DNA from: Craterostigma plantagineum
Lineage: Eukaryota > Streptophyta > Magnoliopsida > Lamiales > Linderniaceae
NCBI GenBank assembly: GCA_027422505.1
Contig: JAPQWV010001549.1
Coordinates: forward strand, 18,510-82,509
Direction of reading: 5' to 3'
DNA length: 64,000 nucleotides
The notes under the pieces were generated by a model. That model was not told the origin of the DNA and searched no databases. It saw nothing but the letters and a program-made list of their open reading frames with translations. Below are positions 44,350-61,740 of the stretch, piece by piece (the stretch's first letter is position 1; each line of letters opens with the position of its first letter). Position numbers and translations under genes: made by a program.

Positions 44350-45884
44350 AGAAAGGGTTAATTACGCGTCAGGCCCTAGTAATAGTTTTAACTAGTGTTC
44401 AGGCCCCAATCAAATTTCATTTAGTATGAAGGACATGCTTTTCAAATTCCTAGAGAAAAATACTCAAACTATGCGATATGACATATTTACCCCTAACAGA
44501 TGCGAAATTTACAAACTTTTGCCATCGTCTTCTCCAACGAGCGAGCTAATTTTCAAGCTCGATTTCCACCTATAATCTCGACATTCGTGAGCAGACGAGG
44601 TCCGACCCTGACCCGTCGTCGTAGTAGAGCTCGAAGGAGGCCACATGCGAGGCGACAGGCTGCCAGAGCTTAACTTAATTTTTTTGTTTTCCAAATCACT
44701 TGGCGATGTATGACACATCTCTTCTAGTAAATAACAAATCGCCGCACAAAAATACCACATCCTACACTAGAAATAACGATCCATATATTATTAATAACAT
44801 AGTCTGTATACAACCCATAGATGGGGAGAAAAAGAACGAAATCACAAAACGACACTAAAAACAGATGAAAACCGTATAAATCACGTCGTTATTGACTCAA
44901 TAAGGTAAAATAGACCTCAATTTCCCATGGGTACCTTGAATTTATACCGATTAGTTGCAAGAAACGGATATTATATTTTCCCTAAATCGTGTAAAAAAAA
45001 TACTTATAACATAAAAAAGAAAAATAACAAATATCTTATGGCTAATAACAAATGTTGACTTAGAAGTAACACGTCGCTGAAAGGTAATAACGCATTGTCA
45101 GTCGTAAATAACACATTCTGTATACAACCAATGGATCGGGAGAAAAAGAACGAAAATCACAAACAACACTAAAAAACATATGAAAACCGCATAAATCGCG
45201 TCGTTGTTGACTCAATAAGGTAAAATAGGCCTCAATTTCTCATGGGTACCTCGAATTTATACCGATTAGTTGCAAGAAACAGATATTATATTTTCCCTAA
45301 ATCGTGTAAAAAAGAAATACTTATAACATAGCAAAAAATAACAAATGTCTTATGGTTAATAACAAATTTTGACTTAGAAGTTTCACGTCGCTGAAAGGTA
45401 ATAACAAATTGTTCGTCGTAAATAACACAGGCTGTATACAAGTAATGGATCGAATGGAATAAAACGAAAATCACAAACGACACTAAAAAACAAGATGAAA
45501 ACTGCATAAATCACGTCGTCATTGACTCAATAAGGGCAAATAGACCTCAACTCTCTTGGGTACCTCGAATTTATACCAATTAGTTGCAAGAAATGGATAT
45601 TATATTTTTCCTAAATCGTGTAAAGGAAATACTTATAACATAACAAAAAATAACAAATGTCTTAAGGTTAATAACAAATGTTGACTTAGACGTAACACGT
45701 TGCTCAAAGATAATAATGCCTTCTTTGTCGTAAATAACACATTCTGTATACAAGTAATGGATCGAAAGGGATAAAACGAAAATCACAAACGACACTAAAA
45801 AACAGATGAAAACTGCATAAATCTCAGCGTTTGTGGCTAAATAAAGCTTTTTCGTCCTCAATTTTAGATGGGTCTTACTAATAA

Positions 45885-46543
45885 GGGTAAAATGCGTATA
45901 ACCCCCCTTGTGGTTTTGCGTAAACCCACATAAACCCCTGTGGTTTTTTATTGCACGGTACTCCCTCGTGGTTTAACTAGTGTTGCACCGTACCCCCTAA
46001 CAGCAGTTTTTTGCCCGAAATTGGATTACACCCGCTCTTACTGCATGTGGGTTAAGCTTGGAACATATTATTTACTGTTAAATGATCAGAATAATCCCAA
46101 CTATTCACCTTCTTTTTAAATGATCAATTGATAACCCTCGGACATCAGTTTTTGCCCGAAATTGGATTACATGCACTCTTGCACGCGCTCAAATGACCAT
46201 ATTATTCACTATTAAATGACCAGCATAACCCCAACTATTCACCTTCTTTTCAAATGATAACCCCCAGGATAACATTTTTTATTCTAGATAGGGCCGATGG
46301 TTATCATTTGAATAGAAGGTGAATATTTGGGGTTGCTCTAGTCATTTAACAGTAAATAATATGTTCCAAGCTTAACCCATCTGCAGTAAGAGCGCGTTTA
46401 ATCTAATTTCGGGCAAAAAACTGCTGTTAGGGGGGTACGGTGCAACATTACTTAAACCACGAGGGAGTACCGTGCAATAAAAAAATCACAGGGGTTTATG
46501 TGCATTTCCGCAAAACCACGAGGGGGTTATACGCATTTTACCC
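45885..46543. mobile_element. Foldback MULE-type element inside the array
   Basis: The ends GGGTAAAATGCGTATAACC and GGTTATACGCATTTTACCC are near-perfect inverted repeats, and the arms pair for roughly 300 bases. A perfect 9-bp duplication TACTAATAA flanks it (45876-45884 and 46544-46552). It is non-coding. Confidence 0.9.
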
Positions 46544-46552
46544 TACTAATAA

Positions 46553-48040
46553 AGACGAATTTTTTTTGTATCGATTGAATTCGTGCTTCCACCCCCAAAT
46601 CAAAACTTTCGTTCGGAAACCAATTCAATATCGACTTCAACGGCCGAACAATGTAAAGGGATTGAATAAGATAAAATCGAATCAAACGAGTCTTAATATT
46701 AAAAGAAAAAAGTAAGTCGATAATCATGAAATTGAGAAAATTTAGCTTTCTCTAAGACTAAAATGTTTTTTAAGTGAGTAACAGTTTACCCAACAAATAT
46801 AACACATATACATGTAAAAAAACACTTCATTAAGAATATTCTAAAAGGTTTTGGACCGTCAGAGAATTTAACAGAATTGTAAGAGAATATTTACAGGACT
46901 TTCTCAAAATTGTACTACATTAATTGGAAATAATAACACATGTTAGGTAAAAAAACAGCACGAACTCAACTAATAACACATTGATCAATACTGATACCTC
47001 ATAAATGGTGTTCAGTACCACGTCAATAATTCGATTAATTCGTACAAAAATACACTTTTATTTTGGATGTTTAATATGGATGTTCATGTAAATATATCAT
47101 TTGATGAAGTTTAATCACCACATTCGTTTGAAAGACACATTAAGCGAAATTTGATGTCAATAGACGAACATTGATCTCAATAGATATATAAATATATAGT
47201 CCTCCATTGCAGAACATAGACTATTACATTTTCAATGGAACATAACATTATGAATTGCACCACGAACATGTTCAAACATCAACATTAAAGTACTAATAAC
47301 ATTTATAGACCGCAAACACAAAATACTAAGCTCAAAACCCTAAATCCGAAGCCCGAAACCCTAAACCCTAAAACCTAAACCCCGAACCCCAATTAAATAC
47401 CTGCACAAGTCGTAGATCATTCTCCCAAAATTTCATGTCGTAAACCCTTAATCTTAACCTCGAACCCGTAAGTCCTAAACCCCAAAAACTACCCAAAAAC
47501 CCTAGCGCATAGACGATAACCAATTATCCAGAAACCCTAGTGCATAGACGGCAATTTATAAAAATAACACTCTATTGGTAACAATTAAACCCGTAAGGGT
47601 ACCACATTAAACTGTCCAGAATTTTTTTGTAATATCCCGCTGAACAGTTCAGAAATTCTACGGTGGCGCGAGAAACTTAAGGCTATGGGTCTCTCGAATC
47701 TACGTGTGTTACCTTCAATTTCAACTAGAAATATGCTTCGATGTACATATATTTTTATTGTTTCCGTAGACAAAATTTTAAGATTCCGTCCCGACACCGT
47801 CGCGCTCGTGAGATCCGCAACAGAGAAAGCAATATTAATTTGTAAATGAGTTTAACCAAGGCAACTATCGATATTATTATATGTGATAAACCCAAATCAT
47901 AGAAATTTCTAAGATTGCAGATGCTATGACCGCATATGTTGAAATTATCGTCAATTTCATATGAATGTTGATAAGTTTCACAAAAATAACAAATGTCTTC
48001 AGGGTAATAACAAATGTTGACTCAAAAATAATACAGAAAG
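46553..48040. other. Unique interior of the MULE
   Basis: AT-rich, with no supported gene. At about 47330-47395 a run of degenerate CCCTAAA units (GAAACCCTAAACCCTAAAAC) resembles plant telomeric repeat; a few scattered CCCTA phrases follow to 47530. Confidence 0.5.
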
Positions 48041-49350
48041 TTAATAACGTCTTGTTTGTCGTAAATAACACATTCTGTATACAAATAATGGATTGGGATA
48101 AAAAGAACGAAAATCACAAACGACACTAAAAAAACAGATGAAAACTGCATAAATCACGTCGTTATTGACTCAATAAGGTAAAATAGACCTCAATTTCTCA
48201 TGGGTACCTCGAATTTATAGCGATTTGTTGCAAGAAACGGATATTAAATTTTCCCTAAATCGTGTAAAAAAGAAATACTTATAACATAGCAAAAATAACA
48301 AATATCTTATGGTTAATAACAAATGTAGACTTAGAAGTAACACGTCACTGAATAGTAATAACGCCTCGTTTGTCGTAAATAACACAGTCTGTATACAAAT
48401 AATGGACCGAGATAGAAAGAACGAAAATCACAAACGACGCTAAAAAACAAATGAAAACTCATAAATCACGTCGTTATTGACTCAATAAGGTAAAATAGAC
48501 TTCAATTTCTCATGTGTACCTCGAATTTATATCGATTAGTTGCAAGAAACGGATATTATGTTTTTTCCTAAATCGTGTAAAAAAGAAATACTTATAACAT
48601 AGCAAAAAATAACAAATATCTTATGGTTAATAAGAAATGTTGACTTAGAAGTAACACGTCGCTGAAAGGTAATAACACTATGTGTGTCGTAAATAACACA
48701 TTCTGTAGTCAACCAATGGATCGGGGGAAATATAACGAAAGTCACAACGACACTAAAAATGCATGAAAACTACATAAATCTCGGCGTTATTGACTCAATA
48801 AGGTAAAATCATGAGTACTCGAATTTATACCGATTACTTGCAATTTATGTCGACATCTAGATTCGATTTACCATTATTTTTTCGAATTTGCACCCTAATT
48901 AGACAAGCAAATTCTACCTCGTGCATCGTCAATATCATAATGAATCCAACATGACATGTCGAATCGGTTGGATTGGTCAATCGGATTTTTTTGTGCTCGA
49001 TTCAGTGTAAGAAAAATTAGTTCGAAAAAATTCTGTTGATAACGTTTTGCAGTAGCAAAGTAACACAATGTTGTTGAAAAATAACGTATCTGTTTTGTAT
49101 AGTAACATATGCCGTGACTGTATAACATATAATGAAGTAAAAGTGACGCTTCATATAAGACCAAAAAAGCACGTCGTGACTTTCGCTAGAAAAAAAGAGC
49201 AAAGGGTATTTTCGTCAAATTCTATTTTTGGGTCCTTTACTCAGATTTTTACAAAAAAATGGTCTCTTAAACTTATTCATTTTCTGATAGGGTCTGACAG
49301 GTAAATGAAAACTTTAGAGGGGCCTGAACAGAAATCTTCCCTTAAAGAAA

Positions 49351-50145
49351 TAAGGGGCTAAAATGCAAAAACCCTAAAACCCTAGTGAGCTCAGGGGTGA
49401 GCCGCCTGTTGGTTGTATTGATTTGTACGATATAAATAAGAAACTATCGAATCCTATAGCTGTACATTTCATCTTTCAACTCTGCGGTGGACTGTTCAAG
49501 GTAAAGCCCTTTCCCTTGATCAATCAATGGGTCTGTTTCAATTTCCTGGCCGTGATTACGACGGAAAATTTGTAATCTGCACATATCGAAGGCTTCATGG
49601 GTTTCAATGAATAAGAACCCATGGAGCTCAATAAATGTGCTACAAATAGCTGTTATCCCGCGAATTTGTTTGTCGTCTTGGTCGAATTTTACCAAGAGTG
49701 TACTATTTCGGGACGAACATTTGCCCAATTTGATTGCTCTTTTCTTTTGTTCCGTGTCTTCCCTTGACTGAGTAGATCATCTTTAGGGTTTCTGGTAATT
49801 TTATCGATTTGTTTCCCGTTTATTCAGATAACTGATGCTCCGTCGAAGTTTCTTCAGTTAAATGGGTTATAGCCATATGTTTAAATCTTTAATCTGTCTA
49901 TGACTTCTCTATAATAAGGTTGTCTTCTTTTTTATGCAATGGGTTGAGCCTTGAGGCAAGGAATTCCTTTTAGACATCTGCGGATTGGGCTATGTCCATA
50001 TTTATAAACTGAATGTATACTGATCTTCATCTGCTTTTCCTTGCAAAATCCCGTTCCTCTGCTACTCCAAGGTCCTATTACTGTTTCATCTGAATGTTTA
50101 ATTATGCTTTTGCATATCCATTCCCAGGTTTATTCATCCAACACA
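49351..50145 (+). promoter_or_regulatory. Cyclophilin promoter, leader exon and leader intron
   Basis: TATAAATA lies at 49431-49438. A leader exon probably runs from about 49460 to 49500 (ending TTCAAG), followed by an intron from GTAAAG at 49501 to CCCAG ending 50127. The second exon starts GTTTATTC at 50128 and reaches the ATG at 50146. The MULE ends about 90 bases upstream of the TATA box. Confidence 0.55.
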
Positions 50146-50673
50146 ATGAAGAACCCAAAAGTCTTCTTCGACGTTCTCGTCGGGAAAACGAAAGCGGGGC
50201 GGGTCGTAATGGAGCTGTTTGCAGACACAACTCCCAAAACAGCCGAAAACTTTCGTGCCTTATGCACAGGGGAGAAGGGCATTGGTTCCTCAGGGAAGCC
50301 ATTGCACTACAAAGGTTCAAAGTTCCATCGAATCATACCAAACTTCATGTGTCAAGGCGGGGATTTTACCAGGGGAAATGGGACGGGCGGTGAATCGATC
50401 TACGGCGCCAAGTTTGCTGACGAGGGCTTTAAGCTGAAGCACGATACGCCTGGCTTGCTTTCGATGGCTAACTCTGGGCCCAATACCAATGGTTCTCAGT
50501 TCTTCATAACCACGGTTAAGACGCCTTGGCTTGACGGTAAGCATGTGGTGTTTGGTAAGGTTGTGGAGGGTTACACTGTGGTTAAGGAGATGGAGAAGGT
50601 TGGTTCTGAGACGGGTTCGACTTTATCAACTGTTGTGATTGAAGACTGTGGTCAGATTTCAGACAACAACTAA
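50146..50673 (+). CDS. Cyclophilin A-type peptidyl-prolyl isomerase
   Basis: A single uninterrupted frame of 175 residues, close to the 172-175 of plant cytosolic cyclophilins. I start it at ATG 50146 ([13 protein letters not shown]), as in the family, not at earlier open codons that are leader or intron. The catalytic core is complete: [20 protein letters not shown], then GSQFFITT and the Trp of [14 protein letters not shown], which binds cyclosporin. The plant-specific loop insertion [15 protein letters not shown] is present. The enzyme interconverts Xaa-Pro cis/trans bonds in the cytosol. No signal peptide is present. It ends CGQISDNN. This is the only host gene here with no frame damage. 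Confidence 0.95.
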   Translation: MKNPKVFFDVLVGKTKAGRVVMELFADTTPKTAENFRALCTGEKGIGSSGKPLHYKGSKFHRIIPNFMCQGGDFTRGNGTGGESIYGAKFADEGFKLKHDTPGLLSMANSGPNTNGSQFFITTVKTPWLDGKHVVFGKVVEGYTVVKEMEKVGSETGSTLSTVVIEDCGQISDNN

Positions 50674-52705
50674 ATTGGGTTGAGCATTTGAGACAGTTTT
50701 GTGGTTTGGAGAAATAACTTGTGTTGTTCAGATATCAGACGACTAAATTGGAGAGATCTTTGTGGCTTTTTTTTTCTTTTTTAACCAATTCTTGATTTTC
50801 TTTTTCTCTAAGATGTCTCAAATTGGGTAGAATGGGATTGAGAGGACAAATACTCCCTAAAATTGACAATACTTTTATGGGATGATTAAATAATAGAAGG
50901 CAAGCCAATTAAGCGCATCTCAACCGAACACCAAAACCCAAAATTTGGGTCAATTCATTCCAACCGAACAGCATAACTAAACTCAAATTGCGTTTGGGAC
51001 CTTCTCTCTCCTATTTTCGACGCATCTATGCGTTTCAAACAGTTAACATGCCTCTGATATATATTTATTACATTAAAGTCCTTTTTCTCTCTCTCATATT
51101 ATCTGACATATATTTTCTCTCTCATATTATCTATATTCTCTCTCTGACATATATCTGCCAATATATTTATGCTGTGTTCACTTTCACTTTTGGAATAAAT
51201 TATCTTTGGATTATTAATCCCAACCGCTATCGAATTCACGTGTTTACTTTCAAAGATATGGATTTAGTACTATTTGTAAAATTCCTAAAGTACTCTTTAT
51301 TTCATCAATACCTAATTTACAAAAAAAGACTTATTTTTATGAATTGAAAAATATAAGATATGCATATCAATTTGATCGTCATGAAATAATGAATAATTAG
51401 TGTTGTTTATTTATTTTTATCAAATTAATCAAATGGGATAATGATAATTTTATAATTTGGTGGATTTGGGATATTTGAGTCATTTCCACTTTTTAGTCAT
51501 TGGATTAATAATCCATGCCCAACCCTCGGTATACCTTAAGCCGGGCTTGTAGTATTATAGTACCGGGCCGATCAATTATTACGGGCTTTAGTCACTGAAT
51601 TTTCTTTAAACTGAACGGTATTAGATTGGATAAGTTACTATTATCCGGCCTTATCCTGCAAACTAAACGTGGCCTACAATAGAGAAGAGACTCAAGAGAC
51701 TATTAAATTGGACGGAAGGAAATTATTTTTGATTTATTGTTTTTCTTGGGTATACACATTAAATATTGATTTTATTTTGTTTATGTTCAATTTACAGAGC
51801 CGGGATGTAAAGTATTACACTATAGATGAAGCCAAAGTTAGACAGCCTTATGAATCGGCCCATACACCACCAAGAAAATATTAAATACTTATGAGTTTCT
51901 TACATGAGATTTTAATGAAATATAGTTATATTATTGAAGAGGGGGAATTAAAAGAATCCACATTTTGTGTGTATGTCAACATCTGCTTCTCTCTCACATT
52001 AATCAATGATTTTTATATGTATAACATTATTATTAACTTTACTAATTCTTTTACTAAATCTAAAATAATATTTGTAGTTTAATCTGTAAAGTTGTAAAAT
52101 ATGTGGTTAGTATTGAAATTTGTAACAAATGGTGTGGAAGTAAATATTACAAAATAGTCTTTTGAGTTTGAGAATGAGTTAAACGGTTGAAGAAGAATTA
52201 CTGCATTTTGTGTTGGAGAAGAATTACAGCATTTTGCGTTTGCGTTTGAGAATGCATTTCACGGTTGGAGATGGTCTAAGTCCCAAAAAAGGAGTGGGGA
52301 AAAGGAAAATGGCATCATCGTTTTCAACTTCGACTAGCACATATAACAAAAGGTCCGTGTTCTTGGAGCATCCCTGTCTTCAGAGCCCCTCATAAATGCT
52401 CTCATGGAATGGAAAGGTGCTCAGAAGCATAAGTCATGAAAGATGCTAAAACAATTCCAAGCCCAAACCATCACACCCAATCTGTTATGAACACACAGAA
52501 CCGTATCGTATCGAAAAAGTCAGGCATTTTCTATTGCAAATTTGTATAATGTAGAACGCATCACCGAATTTGAGCATGTGTTCTACGTTAGAAAGCGTGG
52601 ACTCAAGTCAAGTGAACACAGAACATGATTTGTGAGCCTTATGTAAATGAGTTTCTGATTGGATATGGCTACAGATGCATAATGCAAAGAATATGAAGTA
52701 TTACC
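50674..52705. other. AT-rich intergenic region
   Basis: The cyclophilin 3' UTR occupies roughly the first 150-200 bases. The rest is AT-rich with a (CT)-rich stretch at 51070-51160 and MITE-like scraps near 51170-51670. Short frames, such as 52210-52395 with FSTSTSTYNKRS, have no known match. Confidence 0.4.
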
Positions 52706-52836
52706 TTACGAACAAAGCAGTCATCCCCAAAAGACCAGGCAACAAAGGTATTGCCAAGGAAGGACAGAGAAGCCATTGCCCAGCCCATAGCAACATGCAC
52801 CAGAGTCACAAGAGGATGCTTTTCGTAGATGACCTA
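52706..52836 (-). pseudogene. Orphan exon-like fragment, hydrophobic
   Basis: On the minus strand an acceptor TTTTTAG precedes an open stretch, VIYEKHPLVTLVHVAMGW then SFLGNTFVAWSFGDD, ending CGTAAG|GTAATA, a good donor. It is 131 bases, with two hydrophobic segments. I do not recognise the family. No neighbouring exons are found in either direction, so it may be a captured or left-over gene piece. Confidence 0.4.
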
Positions 52837-52845
52837 AAAAGAGAT

Positions 52846-53615
52846 TGTCGGGAGTAGCGAGCCTGAGACTCGCCGGAGCAGCCGAGAACTGCCGGAGAAA
52901 GAGACCAGTCGAAGCTGAGGTGAAAAGAGCTGAAGAATGGCTGTTGATGGTCGCGACGAGCAGCTGCCGTTGGATCTTTGGCGCGCGATCAGAGGGCTGA
53001 GACTTAAAGATGACAGATTGAATGTGAGACGTAGGATCGCATGCGAATGGAAGAAACGGCCCAGATTAGAAGAGATAAGCTGATGCGGATAATGAATCTT
53101 GGCCCTTGGATCGAATATCGGACGGCTGTGGTTAAAGTGCTATTTCACTTATAAAGTTGTCATGCGTTTTAAGTGTGTTCATGCAAGATGGCATGTGCTA
53201 CGTGGCAGCTTCAGCGACGTTGGATCAGATCTTAGGAACGGCTGGGATTGATCGCGGAACATGTGTTTTAAATGATTTCAGCTCTATATATAACAATGTT
53301 CTCAGTTCGAGTAGCTATCTTTGAGAGCTTGTAGTTTCTTATAAAGTGACAATCACAGAGAGGTGTAAACACAAAACTTGTAGAGGGCACAGCAGTGTAC
53401 AACTTTTGTTGTGATCGATAAGAAAGGAAGCTCTGTTGATCAGTGGATGTAGGCTAAATTTCGGCCGAACCACGTAAATCCTGTTTTTCGTGTGAGTGTG
53501 TTCGGGTGCGAATTTTCGATTCCATTGAGCTCCAAATAGCTCAGATCGATCTTAAACACTTGCATATATAAAATCTACATTGAAACCTCGTTCGAGAGGT
53601 GCCATTTCCTCAACA
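52846..53615 (+). repeat. Solo LTR (probable copia)
   Basis: The 770-bp sequence begins TGTCGGGAGT, ends CTCAACA and is flanked by a perfect 5-bp duplication GAGAT (52841-52845, 53616-53620). A TATA motif CTATATATAAC lies at about 53283. No internal region or second LTR is present, so it arose by LTR recombination. It lies 9-10 bases from the orphan exon acceptor. Confidence 0.8.
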
Positions 53616-53620
53616 GAGAT

Positions 53621-55246
53621 TACCAAATTTGAATAAAAAGAGGTCATTTTAAAATGTGAGCGGGCTGAAATAGATAAGAAATATATAATGTCCTACTATT
53701 CACACCCCCACTAGAGGGTGAAAAATACATGAAATTTATAAAAATTAATATCATCCTAATTAATATTGCAAATTCCAGGTAATTTTCAACATCTATTCCA
53801 TATTTTTAACAATAATTAATTGTTCAATTTATTTGACATTAACTCATTCGATTCAACATCAGGTATTTAATCTTTAATTTGTTTTATAATATATACTAAT
53901 TTAAGTAACTTTTATATGCAACTTAGAATTAACCAAGAATATTAGTGTTATCTCATTTTAATATAATGTTCATATAATACGAATGTTTATTATTAGTGTA
54001 TACAAATAGAAATGAAATTTCTTTTAAAGTACCGAAATTTATTTATTTTTGGTTAGTAAACATTATAACAGACATATTATATAAGAAGGGGTGTAAATAG
54101 TAATTTAGTGGATGCCAATAGAATTACCCAATATATACGATTGGTGGTCCACCTATTCCAGAATCATAATGCGAATGTTCGGGCCGGGTGGAAAGAGATG
54201 CCACATGGTTAGCCATATGCCTTACCCATTGGTTAATAATAAAATATTTCAATAATAATACATATAATTTGATTAATTTTATTTTCACTATTAGTAAAAT
54301 ATAATACATTTTAATTTATTTCGGTAATTCGATATACCGAATTTACCGATATCCAAAATCTATACCGAAACGAATTACTGAATTACCGAATTTTGAAAGA
54401 ACAGAATACCGAACCGAACGGTTCGGTTCGGTTTTGTACCGAATTTTCGGTAATTCGATAAATTCGACTGGTATATCGAATTATGCACACCCCTAATTAT
54501 TTTTTTTAATATTTTTAATTTTTTTTTTTTGTTTAGGTTTTTTTTTTCATTGTAATTCTTCTAGTAATTTTAAACTAGTAAGTAAAAGAAAATTTTCTGC
54601 AATAATTCTGTGTGATTCATCATTAGTTTTATTTTTATATTTTTTAGTAAAAGAATACATTATAATAAAATGATAATGAAATTGGATATATAACTAGATT
54701 TGATTTTAACGTAATTTCTTTTTTCAAGGATTTGTTGACTTGTAAAAATGGTTTGTTTGCTTGTGTTGTTATATATTGTCCTAGCTTTTCATATGAATAA
54801 TTTGCTCGAAATACTAACGCAATACGCTGCGCTATTTACGCTACGTAATATCGTAACTAAAAATGCGACGCCTTGCGCAATATGCGTTTCAAAACATTGA
54901 TCACAATAAACCCAAAGATTTGGCCGGTTTCGTTTATAGCATTTTGATTTGCGAACGTTAATGTCTGAATATTCCGATTTAGCCACTGTTTTGATTTTCT
55001 TTTTTAATTTGTAGGTACTTAGGTTGATCTGAATTCCCAAAATACCCAGAGGCTAAAACTGCTTCTTTCTGTTACAAAGATGTTCGACAACGACTTCGAT
55101 TTCCATTACGTTTTCGTCGCGTGCACACCTTCAAAATGACAAGGTCAATAGCAGCTGTGATTAATGAGAGACTGTTATTACAACAGCAGATGAAATTAGT
55201 AGAATCAAAATGGGAACTATGAAAAGATAGTAATCGAATCTGCTCA

Positions 55247-55304
<58 letters not shown>

Positions 55305-55374
55305 CGAAGCTATTGACCATGAAAGAATCAAAAGCCAAAGTCCCGAAAAAACAAATAGGAAAAAAAATACCTAT
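53621..55374. other. AT-rich intergenic region, MITE scraps, TA microsatellite
   Basis: At 54320-54500 a run of TTACCGAA/TTCGGTAA inverted phrases, ending ATTATGCACACCCCTAATT, looks like the right half of a hAT-type MITE. A (TA) run of about 26 units lies at 55249-55300. The JMJ16 3' UTR probably extends leftward from 55375. No gene is seen. Confidence 0.5.
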
Positions 55375-60730
<5,356 letters not shown>

Positions 60731-61740
60731 CAACCTTCAGATTCATCAACAGCGAAATAAAAAAAAAAAAAAAAAAAAAAGTGTGTTACTGAGACACTAA
60801 TATATAGAAAGGAACTATGCAAAACACCACTCATAAGCGTGGAAAAGGAAGTGCCAAATCACACGTGGAAGGACTATTTACCGTTTCAAAGCATCTCAAA
60901 ATAGGCACTGTGACAAAAGGACTGAAAGCAAAGGGAAATGAGACGTGGCCCAAAATAAAAATTTTATGTACACTAACTAAACAGCCAATAATAGCCTAGT
61001 ATTCCTTCTGTATTTCTGAAACCAGACCGAGAATTGATCGCTCACGGGGGAAAATGAGGGGAAAAGGGGACGAATGTCCCAGATTTCAGCATATAGCACA
61101 CGAACATTTGCTTATGACAAATGAAAGTATTTGCAAAATCACGACGTACCATTAAGATCTGACGACATGAACTTCCTCCTTCTCTGGGACCTGACAAATC
61201 AGCTGAACTAAAAATTTCCAGAAAGAAAAGACATAATAAGATGTAGACAGCAGATGAAGATCATGTTCATCGCCAGATTAAAAACAAAAACCGTAAAAAT
61301 TACAAACACCAATCAATTAACACGTAACCCAACAGATCTAACCCTAATCCTAATTCAAACTACAAAGCATCGATAGCTAACAGTTTCAAACTACAATTCC
61401 AGCTGAGATTAACTCAGACCTAGTTAGAAGAACCCAGATGAAATTTGGCAAATCCATGTCAGGTTAGGCTTTGGCATTTACATAACAGAAAGATAAAGTT
61501 AGTAATGAAATGAAAAAATTATATAAAATTAGAAGAAAAAAAAAGTATATGATTGAATGGTCTAAATCCAAGAGGCCAAGCAACAGCTACAAACCCTAAC
61601 CCTTTTTCTCTGTGATCATCAATCATCAACAAACATAAATTCCACTCACCAAAAAAATCCTCACCAAAAAAATCCTGGATTTCAAAGTCTTGTGTGTGTG
61701 CCCTTCACCTAATTTCATTAATAACCCAATTTTTAGCTAT
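60731..61740 (-). promoter_or_regulatory. JMJ16 leader and promoter region
   Basis: A leader exon is likely near 61150-61205 on the minus strand, ending TTAATG|GTACGTCG. The following intron contains an A-run of 22 (60759-60780, plus strand). A further CT-rich leader and CAAACCCTAACCC at about 61590 suggest transcription starts near 61600-61740. This is inference from splice-like and leader-like composition. Confidence 0.35.

Larger units (their letters stand above)
44590..48860. repeat. 314-bp tandem repeat array, split in two
   Basis: The phrase CTGTATACAA occurs at 44804, 45118, 45432, 45744 and again at 48075, 48389, with a variant at 48703. Spacings are 312-314. Each unit also holds ACTCAATAAGG, a CATGGGTACCT-type phrase and TTTATACCGATTAG. 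Four units lie left and three right of a 2.2-kb interruption (about 45880-48040). Confidence 0.9.
44355..49341. mobile_element. Large non-autonomous MULE with tandem repeats
   Basis: A perfect 9-bp duplication TTAAAGAAA flanks it (44346-44354 and 49342-49350). The ends read GGGTTAATTACGCGTCAGGCCC and, complemented, GGGAAGATTTCTGTTCAGGCCCC, an imperfect terminal inverted repeat. No transposase is seen. Most of its 5 kb is a 314-bp tandem repeat, interrupted by a foldback element and unique AT-rich DNA. Confidence 0.75.

Noticed and set aside
45286..45861. Two similar minus-strand frames (FLVSFVIFVL-type) suggesting a membrane-protein gene family
   Set aside because: They recur because the 314-bp repeat unit is AT-rich and open in this frame; they contain no conserved start, and similar frames occur in other units (48536-48745).
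55249..55300. (TA) run as a functional element
   Set aside because: An ordinary dinucleotide microsatellite in the intergenic region or 3' UTR; useful only as a marker.
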